This document shows positions 8,270-15,859 of a DNA stretch of 64,000 nt, one piece after another. The position numbers and the translations under genes are program-made. Position 1 is the stretch's first letter, and every line of letters starts with the position of its first letter. The notes under the pieces were generated by a model. The model did no database searches. It was given only the letters and a program-made list of their open reading frames with translations, and was not told where the DNA came from. The DNA is from Peptacetobacter hominis (GTDB lineage Bacteria; Bacillota; Clostridia; Peptostreptococcales; Peptostreptococcaceae), in NCBI RefSeq assembly GCF_006861675.1, contig NZ_SGJB01000001.1, forward strand, positions 1-64,000, in the 5' to 3' direction.

Positions 8270-8629
8270 ATGCTAAAAGGAAAACAGAGAGCTTACCTTA
8301 GATCTCTTGCAAATACACTTAAACCTACTACACAGATAGGTAAAGAAGGTGTTACAGAAGCTTTTTTAGAGCAGCTTAACGACCAGCTTAGAGCAAGAGA
8401 ATTGGTAAAGGTTACTATACTTGAAAATGCCGGACTTGATGCAAAAGAAACTGCAAATGCCGTATGTGAGGCTCTTAGAGCTGAGTTCGTACAGGCTATA
8501 GGATATAAGTTCACTATATACAAAAAGAACAACGAAAATCCTAAAATACAGTTCCCTGGATATCAGCAGGCAAAAGCAAAATCTAAAAACACAGGAAAGA
8601 AAAGACCGACAAAAAAATCTTTCCAGTAA
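8270..8629 (+). CDS. yhbY: YhbY family CRM-domain RNA-binding protein
   Basis: 119 residues. The CRM (YhbY) domain occupies about 1-97, starting MLKGKQRAYLRSLANTLKPTTQIGKEG, with the usual GVTEAFLEQLNDQLRARELVKV block. A basic tail rich in Lys follows (KAKSKNTGKKRPTKKS). The family binds pre-50S particles and helps rRNA maturation. It is co-transcribed with obg, a common Firmicutes pairing. The ribosome-binding site AAGGAGG is strong. Confidence 0.95.
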   Translation: MLKGKQRAYLRSLANTLKPTTQIGKEGVTEAFLEQLNDQLRARELVKVTILENAGLDAKETANAVCEALRAEFVQAIGYKFTIYKKNNENPKIQFPGYQQAKAKSKNTGKKRPTKKSFQ

Positions 8630-8635
8630 TAAAAG

Positions 8636-8672
8636 AGTCTGTATGCGATAAATATCAGCATACAGACTTTTT
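8636..8672 (+). terminator. Terminator of obg-yhbY
   Basis: AGTCTGTATGC (8636-8646) pairs with GCATACAGACT (8658-8668), followed by TTTT. Confidence 0.88.
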
Positions 8673-8697
8673 ATATATGGTGTAAAGGTGATGAATA

Positions 8698-9528
8698 ATG
8701 AAAAAGATATTTTTAATAGTTGTTTTATGTTTAGTTTCTATAAATTTTGTGGGAAGCAGCTCTAAATCTGATGAAAACAATAAAAATACTGTATCTGAAA
8801 ATATAAAAAGTGAAAAAAATGTAGATTACAGTAAATATTTTGATGGAATAAATGGATGTGCAGTATTCTATGATGATAGTAATCGAAGATACGATATATA
8901 CAATAGAGATATTATAAACGAGCGGGTATCTCCATATTCAACTTTTAAAATAGTTATGTCGTTAATGGGATTGGAAGAAAATATAGTAGATTCCCCGGAT
9001 ACAAAGCTAGGATATGATGGAACGATATATTGGAATGAAAAATGGAATAAGAATATAACATTTGAGGAAGCTTTCAGAGAATCATGTGTATGGTATTATG
9101 AAAAGATGATGGATTTCATGGATAAAGAATATGTAAAAAATAAATTGGAAGATCTAAATTATGGCAATTGTGATATAAGTGCGTGGGATAAAAATGGACA
9201 TAATACATTCTGGCTAGGTTCTTCTCTTAAAATATCTGCAATGGAACAAGTGAAGATACTTGAAAGCATATTTGAGGAGAATAATATATTTGAAAAAGAG
9301 GATATCGAAACAGTTAAGAACTTTATGATTACAAAATCAGAAGAAACTTACACCGTTTATGGAAAGACGGGAAGTGCAAGAGATACTGACGCATGGTTTG
9401 TCGGATTTGTTGAAAAGAACGATAGAAATATATACTTTGCAGTGAGAATAGACGATGAAAGTCAAAAATTAGCTGGAAGCATAGCTAAACAAATAGCACT
9501 TGAAATTATAAAAGAAAATTATAATTAG
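8698..9528 (+). CDS. Class D (OXA-like) beta-lactamase
   Basis: 276 residues. All class D motifs are present and correctly spaced: S81-T-F-K84 (nucleophile and carboxylatable Lys), S129-C-V131, Y155-G-N157, the W region FWLGSSLKIS, and K223-T-G225. A 19-22-residue hydrophobic signal sequence (MKKIFLIVVLCLVSINFVG) followed by a Ser/Lys/Asn-rich linker predicts secretion; no lipobox Cys is in place. Chromosomal class D enzymes are known in related anaerobes such as the Clostridioides difficile CDD type. Codon use (TTA Leu, CAA Gln) differs from neighbouring housekeeping genes, suggesting separate acquisition. A BlaR1/PBP sensor-only role is less likely because the protein is a lone soluble domain. 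Confidence 0.88.
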   Translation: MKKIFLIVVLCLVSINFVGSSSKSDENNKNTVSENIKSEKNVDYSKYFDGINGCAVFYDDSNRRYDIYNRDIINERVSPYSTFKIVMSLMGLEENIVDSPDTKLGYDGTIYWNEKWNKNITFEEAFRESCVWYYEKMMDFMDKEYVKNKLEDLNYGNCDISAWDKNGHNTFWLGSSLKISAMEQVKILESIFEENNIFEKEDIETVKNFMITKSEETYTVYGKTGSARDTDAWFVGFVEKNDRNIYFAVRIDDESQKLAGSIAKQIALEIIKENYN

Positions 9529-9533
9529 AAAAT

Positions 9534-9563
9534 AAGGCAACTCGAAATAATCGGGTTGCCTTT
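9534..9563. terminator. Shared bidirectional terminator between bla and rnz
   Basis: AAGGCAACTCG (9534-9544) pairs with CGGGTTGCCTTT (9552-9563), with T-rich flank downstream and A-rich flank upstream. It lies between two converging genes and can serve both. Confidence 0.75.
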
Positions 9564-9576
9564 AAATTTATATTTT

Positions 9577-10491
9577 TTATTCAGTAAATCCAAGGCTCGT
9601 AGACAATCTATCATATCCGATAATAGTATTTGGGAAGATAGATGTGGCATTTTCTAAAAATCTCTCAGGATCTTCAATAGAGGGACTGAAATGAGTCAGA
9701 AGCATCTTTGATACATTTCCTGATGCAGCAAGACAGGCAGCCTCTCTAAATGTCATATGTCTGTTTTTAACAGCTTTTGATATATCAATATCATCTCCAT
9801 ACATTCCCTCACATATAAATAAATCGGCACCAGCTATAAATTCAGGAATTGTTTCAATAGGTCTTGTATCCGTAATCATGGAAATTTTTATTCCTTTTCT
9901 CGTCTCTCCAAGAACCATATCCGGAGTATATTTAATATCTCCATCTATAATATGGGTGCCTTTTTGAAGTATGTTCCAGTATTTTTTAGGAACACAGTTT
10001 TTCTCGGCTTTTTCTACGCTGAATCTGGGACGTCTTGAAAAATATAAATTATATCCGATGCACTCAGTTGAGTGATAAAGATCTATAGTTTCTATTTCAA
10101 GCTGAGCAAGTTCTTTGTTATTCAGGCTGAATCTGCCATCAGGATTTTCTATAATATTAAGCTGATAGGGAAGGTCTATAAGCATTTTTACAGCTTTTAT
10201 GGCATCCTTTATACCATAAGGACCTATAATTGTAACAGGGGCTTTTCTCTCGCTGTTGCCCATAGTTGAAAGAAGTCCGATAAGTCCGATTATATGGTCT
10301 CCATGAGTATGTGTAATACATATCAAATCTATATCTTTAAATCCGCATCTTTTCATCCTCATGGACACCTGTGTGCCCTCACCGCAGTCTATAAGGATTT
10401 TTCTTCCGTTAAAGTTTATGAAAACAGATGATAAAAATCTGTTTGGAAGTGGAATATTTCCGCCACATCCCAAAAGAGTCAAATCAATCAT
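9577..10491 (-). CDS. rnz: Ribonuclease Z (tRNA 3' endonuclease)
   Basis: 304 residues from ATG 10491. The frame could start at ATG 10503, but GGAGGTAG lies between the two ATGs and correctly spaces only the second. The metallo-beta-lactamase zinc motif THTHGDHIIGL and later ligands (ITDTRP, LLTHFSPS) are present, with the exosite region in the middle. It matures tRNA 3' ends lacking encoded CCA. The N-terminus MIDLTLLGCGGNIPLPNR is typical. Monocistronic on the minus strand and convergent with the beta-lactamase gene. Confidence 0.93.
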   Translation of the reverse strand: MIDLTLLGCGGNIPLPNRFLSSVFINFNGRKILIDCGEGTQVSMRMKRCGFKDIDLICITHTHGDHIIGLIGLLSTMGNSERKAPVTIIGPYGIKDAIKAVKMLIDLPYQLNIIENPDGRFSLNNKELAQLEIETIDLYHSTECIGYNLYFSRRPRFSVEKAEKNCVPKKYWNILQKGTHIIDGDIKYTPDMVLGETRKGIKISMITDTRPIETIPEFIAGADLFICEGMYGDDIDISKAVKNRHMTFREAACLAASGNVSKMLLTHFSPSIEDPERFLENATSIFPNTIIGYDRLSTSLGFTE

Positions 10492-10664
10492 AACTACCTC
10501 CATATTTAAAATATTTATATAATTCGAAATTGTAACCGATTTGTATTTTCAATTCTCTCTAAAAAGTAATATAATAATTGTAACATCAAAATAGTCTAAA
10601 ATGACACATTATGGGAAAAATATAATAGAAATATTTTTCAGGCAGATTAGGGGGGAGAATTATG

Positions 10665-11861
10665 ATGAATAAAAAGCTGATTTTATCTATTGCAGTATCT
10701 GTTTGCATGTTTATGAACACAGCGGCAATATTTGCAGAGACTGCGACGAATACTGGAAGCAATGTACAGACACAGCAGACTTCTGAAACAAAATCTGATA
10801 ATGAAACAAAGGACGCAAACAAAGACAGTAATAAATCAACAGAAAAAGAAGAAAATAAAAACTCAGAAAAAAATACTTCGAAAAGGACTGAAGAAGATTC
10901 TGATAGAAAAGACTCAGAATATTCACGGGAGGATGTACTTGGAGAGTCTAAAACAGACCTGGAAGGTGGATACAGTCTTGTAGGTGCTAAAGAAAGTAAT
11001 TATGCAAATCTTATAAACGATGCAGTTCTTTCAAAAACAAAAGCGGATGTATCGCTTATAAATGCAGGTACAATATTAAAATCAATAAAAGCCGGAACAA
11101 TAAAGTATGAAGATGTTTCATCATCTCTTATGTTTGGAACAATAGTAGTTACAAAGGAACTTACAGGCAAAGAAATAAAAAGTATTCTTGAACAGGGGGC
11201 TGAGATATATCCTGAGTCAAATTCAAGATTTATACAACCTGGAAAACTTTCATATACTATAGATCCTAATAAAAAAGCCGGAGAAAGAATAACTTCAATA
11301 AAAGTAAACGGAAGTAATATAAATTCTTCAAAAAAATATACTGTAGCGGTTAATGATTATATGCTATCTGATTACAGAGAACTTTCAAATGCAAAAACAG
11401 TAAAAGAATATGAATCTCTTGATAAAATAACAGCAGATTATATAAAAGAAAAGAAAACTATAAATTATAAAGCTGATGGAAGAATAAAAGCTGAAAAAAT
11501 CCAAGCTGCAGATGAATCAAAGATAAAGAAACTTATTTCTGATATAAATGCACTTACATATGATAAGACAGAAAGTAATATAAAAAAGGTGAATGAGGCA
11601 GTAAAGGCATACAATGCACTTAGTGATAGCGATCAGAAAAAGATAACAAATGTATCAAGACTAAAAGATATAGTCAAAAAGCTTAACTCAAGTGGAAGTA
11701 ATGTAAGTAAACCATCATCATCAACTTCAACTTCTTCATCAAAATCATCTACTGCAACTCAGAAATCTCCAAAAACAGGAGATCCATCTATAGCAGTTCC
11801 ACTTGCAGTATTTGCAGTTTCAGGTATGGGACTTTTTGCGATAAGAAAAAATAACAGATAG
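10665..11861 (+). CDS. Cell-wall-anchored protein with a lone 5'-nucleotidase C-terminal domain
   Basis: 398 residues from ATG 10665 (ATG 10662 is also possible but closer to the AGGGGGGAG site). Order: signal peptide ending AAIFA (about 1-23); a low-complexity Lys/Glu/Asp/Ser/Asn/Thr linker (about 24-95); a 5'-nucleotidase C-terminal domain (about 105-265, with DVSLINAGTI and NDYMLSD); a helical surface module (about 285-345, ALSDSDQKKITNVSRL); a Ser/Thr-rich stalk; the sorting signal SPKTG (368-372); a hydrophobic helix; and the basic tail RKNNR. SPxTG/PPxTG signals are used by class B sortase of C. difficile. The catalytic metallophosphoesterase domain normally N-terminal to this domain is absent, so nucleotidase activity is not expected. 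It may bind nucleotides or another ligand. Confidence 0.82.
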   Translation: MNKKLILSIAVSVCMFMNTAAIFAETATNTGSNVQTQQTSETKSDNETKDANKDSNKSTEKEENKNSEKNTSKRTEEDSDRKDSEYSREDVLGESKTDLEGGYSLVGAKESNYANLINDAVLSKTKADVSLINAGTILKSIKAGTIKYEDVSSSLMFGTIVVTKELTGKEIKSILEQGAEIYPESNSRFIQPGKLSYTIDPNKKAGERITSIKVNGSNINSSKKYTVAVNDYMLSDYRELSNAKTVKEYESLDKITADYIKEKKTINYKADGRIKAEKIQAADESKIKKLISDINALTYDKTESNIKKVNEAVKAYNALSDSDQKKITNVSRLKDIVKKLNSSGSNVSKPSSSTSTSSSKSSTATQKSPKTGDPSIAVPLAVFAVSGMGLFAIRKNNR

Positions 11862-11877
11862 AAATTAAATATTCAAT

Positions 11878-11916
11878 AAAAAAGCTTTCGGTTGAAATTA
11901 TAACCGAAAGCTTTTA
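11878..11916. terminator. Bidirectional terminator
   Basis: AAAGCTTTCGGTT (11881-11893) pairs with AACCGAAAGCTTTT (11902-11915); A-run before and T-run after. It ends the wall-protein gene on plus and the recX/microprotein unit on minus. Confidence 0.88.
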
Positions 11917-11921
11917 TTTTA

Positions 11922-12005
11922 TTATCTCATAGTATCCTGTTTTTTTAATCTTAGATAATTGTATATACCAAGAGCAACACATAAAATTGTTATAACGTAT
12001 TTCAT
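11922..12005 (-). CDS. 27-residue membrane microprotein downstream of recX
   Basis: A short minus-strand frame: ATG 12005 to TAA 11922. The product starts MKYVITILCVALGIYNYL and ends RLKKQDTMR: one hydrophobic segment of about 18 residues followed by a positively charged tail, the shape of a single-span membrane peptide with an inside C-terminus. GGAGGT stands six bases before the ATG, a near-ideal ribosome-binding site. It starts 15 bases after the recX stop on the same strand and ends just before a bidirectional terminator, so co-transcription with recX is likely. It could be a regulatory membrane peptide or a toxin-like hydrophobic peptide. No family is recognised. Confidence 0.6.
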   Translation of the reverse strand: MKYVITILCVALGIYNYLRLKKQDTMR

Positions 12006-12019
12006 AGAAAAACCTCCAA

Positions 12020-12661
12020 TCAGTAGTTATCAAAATCACATGAATTGAAAAATCTATTCATTACTTTTTTTATAGTATCATATCCAAAACCTTTGTATGA
12101 AAGATGCTGATAAAGTTTTCTGTATGCTTTGTCCCTGCTTTCATTTTCAAGTCTCTTCATTCTTTTTTCAGCGAGATACATCGCATTTTCAAATTCGGTA
12201 TCAGAATCTATATCAGAAACAACATTTTCTATTATATTGCTGTCTATCCCTTTCATATATAAGTTCTGCCTTACTTTGTTTCTTCCAAATTTTGAAAGGT
12301 TTATATTATCGTTGGCTATTCTTTCAGCAAGAGATGAATCATCTATCAGTTTATGTTTTTTCAGAAATTCCATTACCTTTTCGACGATGGGTTCATCAAA
12401 ATTTTTCATAAGTTTTTCATATATTATTTTTTCTGACTGATCAGCTTTTGAAAGTATAGAAAGAGCTTTTTCCTTTGCTTTCAGATACATTTCGGCTTCT
12501 AAAATGGAATTCAGTGAATCCTTATCTATTTCCATACCTTTTTTAAGGGAATGGGTAAAGACAAGTTCTGTATATACAGACATAAAATATTCATCATCTA
12601 CATAAATATTTACTCTATCGCTGTTTCTCTTTTGAGCTTCAATTTTTGTTATAATAGACAT
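12020..12661 (-). CDS. recX: RecX family regulatory protein
   Basis: 213 residues from ATG 12661. An ATG at 12670 lies inside the AAGGATGG ribosome-binding site and is rejected. It has the RecX repeat architecture of three-helix modules: ALSILSKADQSEKIIYEKL, KKHKLIDDSSLAERIANDNINLSKFGRNKVRQNLYMKGI, and the C-terminal KAYRKLYQHLSYKGFGYDTIKKVMN. RecX binds RecA filaments and modulates recombination. No recA is in the window. It appears to head a two-gene unit with the microprotein below it. Confidence 0.9.
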   Translation of the reverse strand: MSIITKIEAQKRNSDRVNIYVDDEYFMSVYTELVFTHSLKKGMEIDKDSLNSILEAEMYLKAKEKALSILSKADQSEKIIYEKLMKNFDEPIVEKVMEFLKKHKLIDDSSLAERIANDNINLSKFGRNKVRQNLYMKGIDSNIIENVVSDIDSDTEFENAMYLAEKRMKRLENESRDKAYRKLYQHLSYKGFGYDTIKKVMNRFFNSCDFDNY

Positions 12662-12737
12662 TTTTACCATCCTTAAAAAACTATTTAACTAGATTCTAAA
12701 TGATACCATAGTTATTGTCAAATTAATATAAAAAATA

Positions 12738-12766
12738 TTGACATAAGTTTAATAACAATGTATTAT
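12738..12766 (+). promoter_or_regulatory. Promoter of the ABC-2 transporter operon
   Basis: TTGACA (12738-12743), a 17-base spacer and TATTAT (12761-12766). Confidence 0.75.
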
Positions 12767-12794
12767 TGTATCAATAGAGTAATACAATGATACA
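12765..12794 (+). promoter_or_regulatory. Nested inverted repeats at the transcription start (candidate operator)
   Basis: Two overlapping repeats begin at the -10 element: ATTGTAT (12765-12771) with ATACAAT (12782-12788), and TGTATCA (12767-12773) with TGATACA (12788-12794). Such sites over the start of a BcrA-like ABC operon suit a GntR/YtrA-type repressor. No such gene is adjacent, so the regulator is unknown. Confidence 0.5.
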
Positions 12795-12818
12795 TTAATA
12801 CAAAGGGGGAGAAAATTG

Positions 12819-13622
12819 ATGTTAGAAATGAATAATATATATATAAATTATGGAAAGGCACAGATCTTAAAAGGTGTCAATATAAAAGTCAATAAGGGTG
12901 ATATATATGGACTTGTAGGGAAAAATGGGGCTGGAAAAACAACAATATTCAAAATTATATTAGGGCTTACTTCTTATGAAGATGGAACATTAAGCATAAA
13001 TGGAAGTAAAAATCCTGAAGAATTAAAAAATGGAAGAAGAAAGACAGGTTTCTTTATAGGACATAACTTTTTTGAATATATGACTGCCAGAGAGAATCTT
13101 GAGTATTACAGAATGATGAAAGGAATAAAAGATAAAAATGAAGTAGATAGAGTACTTAAAATAGTTGATCTTGACAAAACAGATAAAAAGTATTCAAATT
13201 TTTCACTGGGTATGAAACAGAGACTTGGAATTGCAAATGCTATACTTGGAAACCCGGAATTTTTAATACTTGATGAACCTACAAATGGGCTTGATCCTCA
13301 GGGGATAGCTGACATAAGAAATCTTGTAATAAAATTAAACGAAGAATACGGAATGACAGTTATCATATCATCTCACATACTTGGAGAGCTGGAACATACA
13401 GCTAAAAGATTTGGTATTGTGCACAATGGTGTTATAGTAAATGAACTTGAAAGAGAAGATTTAAAAAAGGACAATGATATAGTACAGATAAAAGTTTCTG
13501 ATAAAGAGAAAGTAGAACGTATATTAAAAGAAAATGGTATAGAAATAATTGAAAGTACAATTGCATCAAAAAGTCTGGAGGATTATTATTTTGAAATGGT
13601 AGGAGGTAGCAAAAATGCTTAA
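12819..13622 (+). CDS. ABC transporter ATP-binding protein (BcrA/YtrB-like)
   Basis: 267 residues from ATG 12819; a TTG one codon earlier is not needed. Walker A GKNGAGKTT, signature SLGMKQR, Walker B FLILDEP and the switch His in SSHILGEL are intact. It resembles the ATPase subunit of drug-efflux and lantibiotic/bacitracin-immunity transporters (CcmA class). It overlaps the permease gene by eight bases, so the two form one transporter. The substrate cannot be told from sequence; export of a peptide or antibiotic, or envelope stress relief, is the common role. Confidence 0.9.
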   Translation: MLEMNNIYINYGKAQILKGVNIKVNKGDIYGLVGKNGAGKTTIFKIILGLTSYEDGTLSINGSKNPEELKNGRRKTGFFIGHNFFEYMTARENLEYYRMMKGIKDKNEVDRVLKIVDLDKTDKKYSNFSLGMKQRLGIANAILGNPEFLILDEPTNGLDPQGIADIRNLVIKLNEEYGMTVIISSHILGELEHTAKRFGIVHNGVIVNELEREDLKKDNDIVQIKVSDKEKVERILKENGIEIIESTIASKSLEDYYFEMVGGSKNA

Positions 13623-14346
13623 TTACATAAAAGCCGATATGAAACGTATATTAAAGAAGAAAAATTTCCTGGTGGTAAATATAGTATTTTTATTATTATT
13701 TGCGTTAGTGAATCTGTTCACAAGAGGAAATACAAACTCATTGGAAGTATATACATTAAAAGTAGAGATATTCTTAAGTGTATTTGTTTTCATAGAAGGT
13801 ATGAATATATTCCTTTCAGTGTACAATGATAATTTCAAAGCCAAAAGTATGCAGGTTGAGATCGGAAGAGGAGTAGAAAGAAAAAATGTCGTTATATTAA
13901 AATTAATAGAAACAAGTATTATTGCGTTAATAGCATCGATTGTGGTTGTTGTATTTATATCTGCAATGGCATTTATTATGGGACTTTCACCAACTTTCGC
14001 TGAAATGAAAGAATGGTTTGTAAGTATAATATTTGCATCGATTAAAATAATAGGATATACAGCAATGGCGTCTATATTTGTATATCATAAACAGAATGCA
14101 GTAAACGGTATAATTGCATTTGTACTTCTGGCATCAAATGTAGCATCATCTTTCGCATCAATTGCACTTAGTCAATCTTTTGTGACAAATATATTCGGAA
14201 ACCTTTCTGATTATTTATTTTCATCAGCTATATCAAGTGTAAGAAGTGAAATAAATATCACTATGACTATAATTGTATTGGCTTATATAGTTATATCTAC
14301 ACTTATATCAATATTAATATTTAATAAAAAAGAGCTTGAGTTCTAA
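13615..14346 (+). CDS. ABC-2 type transporter permease
   Basis: 243 residues with about six predicted transmembrane helices (for example near 20-40, 50-70, 100-130, 140-160, 165-185 and 215-238) and a Lys/Arg-rich N-terminus (MLNYIKADMKRILKKKN). The short N-terminal cytoplasmic start before TM1 and the last helix at the C-terminus fit the ABC2_membrane family. It starts inside the end of the ATPase gene (ATG 13615, GGAGGTAG upstream), giving translational coupling. The sequence is too divergent to name a substrate. Confidence 0.85.
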   Translation: MLNYIKADMKRILKKKNFLVVNIVFLLLFALVNLFTRGNTNSLEVYTLKVEIFLSVFVFIEGMNIFLSVYNDNFKAKSMQVEIGRGVERKNVVILKLIETSIIALIASIVVVVFISAMAFIMGLSPTFAEMKEWFVSIIFASIKIIGYTAMASIFVYHKQNAVNGIIAFVLLASNVASSFASIALSQSFVTNIFGNLSDYLFSSAISSVRSEINITMTIIVLAYIVISTLISILIFNKKELEF

Positions 14347-14363
14347 TGTTTAATAAGCAATAT

Positions 14364-14405
14364 TTACCGATTTTCAAATATAATACATTTGAAAATCGGT
14401 ATTTT
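14364..14405 (+). terminator. Terminator of the ABC-2 operon
   Basis: ACCGATTTTCAAAT (14366-14379) pairs perfectly with ATTTGAAAATCGGT (14387-14400), followed by ATTTTAT. Confidence 0.85.
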
Positions 14406-14529
14406 ATATTTAAATTAAAAAATGTCTATATAAATAAATTACCAAAGAAATTCAAGCCAAAATATTTAAGAAATTACGCATAGATGATACAATATATAGT
14501 AAGCAACAAAATTGAAAGGAGAATATTTT

Positions 14530-15228
14530 ATGGGAATAGAGGAAGCTGTGGCGGCTGCGTCCAAGAAAAACTCTATAAAAAAGAAACAGCTTTTAGAAGA
14601 AAATAAACCACTCAAGATAGGGATACTTGGTGGAACATTCGATCCTATTCACTATGCTCATCTTGCAACGGCTGAATTTATAAGAGATAAATACAAAATA
14701 GATAAAATTCTTTTTATACCAACGGGAAATCCACCACATAAACTGGGGATAAAAACAGATAAATACGATAGATATAATATGGTTCTACTGGCAACACGGA
14801 GCAATGATAATTTTATAACTTTGGATTTAGAGGTTGAGAGACATAAGAGTACATATACAGTAGATACTTTAAAAGATTTAAAGAAAATTTATCCTAAAGC
14901 AGAGTTGTATTTTATAACTGGTGCAGATGCAATTTGTGAAGTTGAAACATGGAAGGATGTAGAGGACAATTTCAGACTTGCGACATTTATAGCGGCTACA
15001 AGACCAGGGATAAGTCTTTTAAAGGCTCAGGAGAAGATAGAGCAGCTTGAAAAAAGATATGGTACGAAGATAATAAGCGTATATGTTCCGTCTCTTGATA
15101 TATCATCGACATATATAAGGGAACAATTAGAAGATGGAAAAACAGTGAAATATCTTATACCAGAAGAAGTTGATCTATACCTAAAAGAAAACAATTTATA
15201 TAGAATGGAGCATGGGGATGAAATTTAA
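14530..15228 (+). CDS. nadD: Nicotinate-nucleotide adenylyltransferase
   Basis: 232 residues from ATG 14530 (AAAGGAG upstream; an upstream TTG at 14512 overlaps that site). It converts nicotinate mononucleotide and ATP to deamido-NAD in NAD synthesis. The nucleotidyltransferase motif GGTFDPIHYAH begins at residue 35, and ISSTYIR is near the C-terminus. About 28 residues rich in Ala, Lys and Glu precede the usual NadD start, so this protein has an N-terminal extension, unless translation begins further in at an unseen site. It overlaps yqeK by 11 bases; nadD-yqeK-rsfS is a standard Firmicutes operon. Confidence 0.95.
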   Translation: MGIEEAVAAASKKNSIKKKQLLEENKPLKIGILGGTFDPIHYAHLATAEFIRDKYKIDKILFIPTGNPPHKLGIKTDKYDRYNMVLLATRSNDNFITLDLEVERHKSTYTVDTLKDLKKIYPKAELYFITGADAICEVETWKDVEDNFRLATFIAATRPGISLLKAQEKIEQLEKRYGTKIISVYVPSLDISSTYIREQLEDGKTVKYLIPEEVDLYLKENNLYRMEHGDEI

Positions 15229-15793
15229 TGATATATGCGAAAGACTAAAAGTTCTTCTTACAGAAAAAAGATACATTCATTCTGTAAACGTAGCAAATTG
15301 TGCAAAGGAAATGGCAAAATTATATGGAGCTGATGAGGAAAAAGCATACATTGCTGGTATGGTTCATGACTGCGCAAAATATTTTAACAAGGAAAAGAGA
15401 GACTATTACGTTGATAAATATCATATAGAAATGGATGATATGGAAAAAAGAAGCGGTGCTTTGGCACACAGTGTAATAGGGGCATATGTTACTAAATATA
15501 TATTTGAAATAGACGATGAAGAGATATTGGGAGCTGTAAGATATCATACTACAGGTAATGTAAATATGAGCCTTATGGAGAAAATAATATATCTTGCAGA
15601 CGTAATAGAAGTAGGAAGAGATTATCCGGGTGTGGATGAACTTAGAGAACTTGTATATTCAGGAAAACTGGATGAGGCTCTTTTAAAATCATTTGACAAT
15701 ACGATATCTCTTATGATAAAAAAGGGAAATACAATACATCCTCGTTCAGTTGCTGCCAGAAACTTTATAATAGAAGAGATGCAGAAAAAATAA
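15218..15793 (+). CDS. yqeK: YqeK family HD-domain hydrolase (diadenosine tetraphosphatase)
   Basis: 191 residues from ATG 15218, seven bases after GGAG; ATG 15212 is too close to that site. The HD motif is complete: HSVNVA, MVHDCAK, and ALAHSVIGA and RYHTTG supplying the further metal ligands. Family members hydrolyse Ap4A symmetrically to two ADP. It lies between nadD and rsfS, its conserved place. Cytoplasmic, no membrane segments. Confidence 0.92.
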   Translation: MKFNDICERLKVLLTEKRYIHSVNVANCAKEMAKLYGADEEKAYIAGMVHDCAKYFNKEKRDYYVDKYHIEMDDMEKRSGALAHSVIGAYVTKYIFEIDDEEILGAVRYHTTGNVNMSLMEKIIYLADVIEVGRDYPGVDELRELVYSGKLDEALLKSFDNTISLMIKKGNTIHPRSVAARNFIIEEMQKK

Positions 15794-15859
15794 TAATTTT
15801 GTATTAAAAATATACTTATGTGATATAATAAAAATCATATACTTTATGGGAGGTAAAAA

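Noticed and set aside
10732..10983. 83-codon frame inside the wall-protein gene
   Set aside because: Alternative frame of the repetitive Lys/Glu/Asn linker; the signal peptide and sorting signal fix the real frame.
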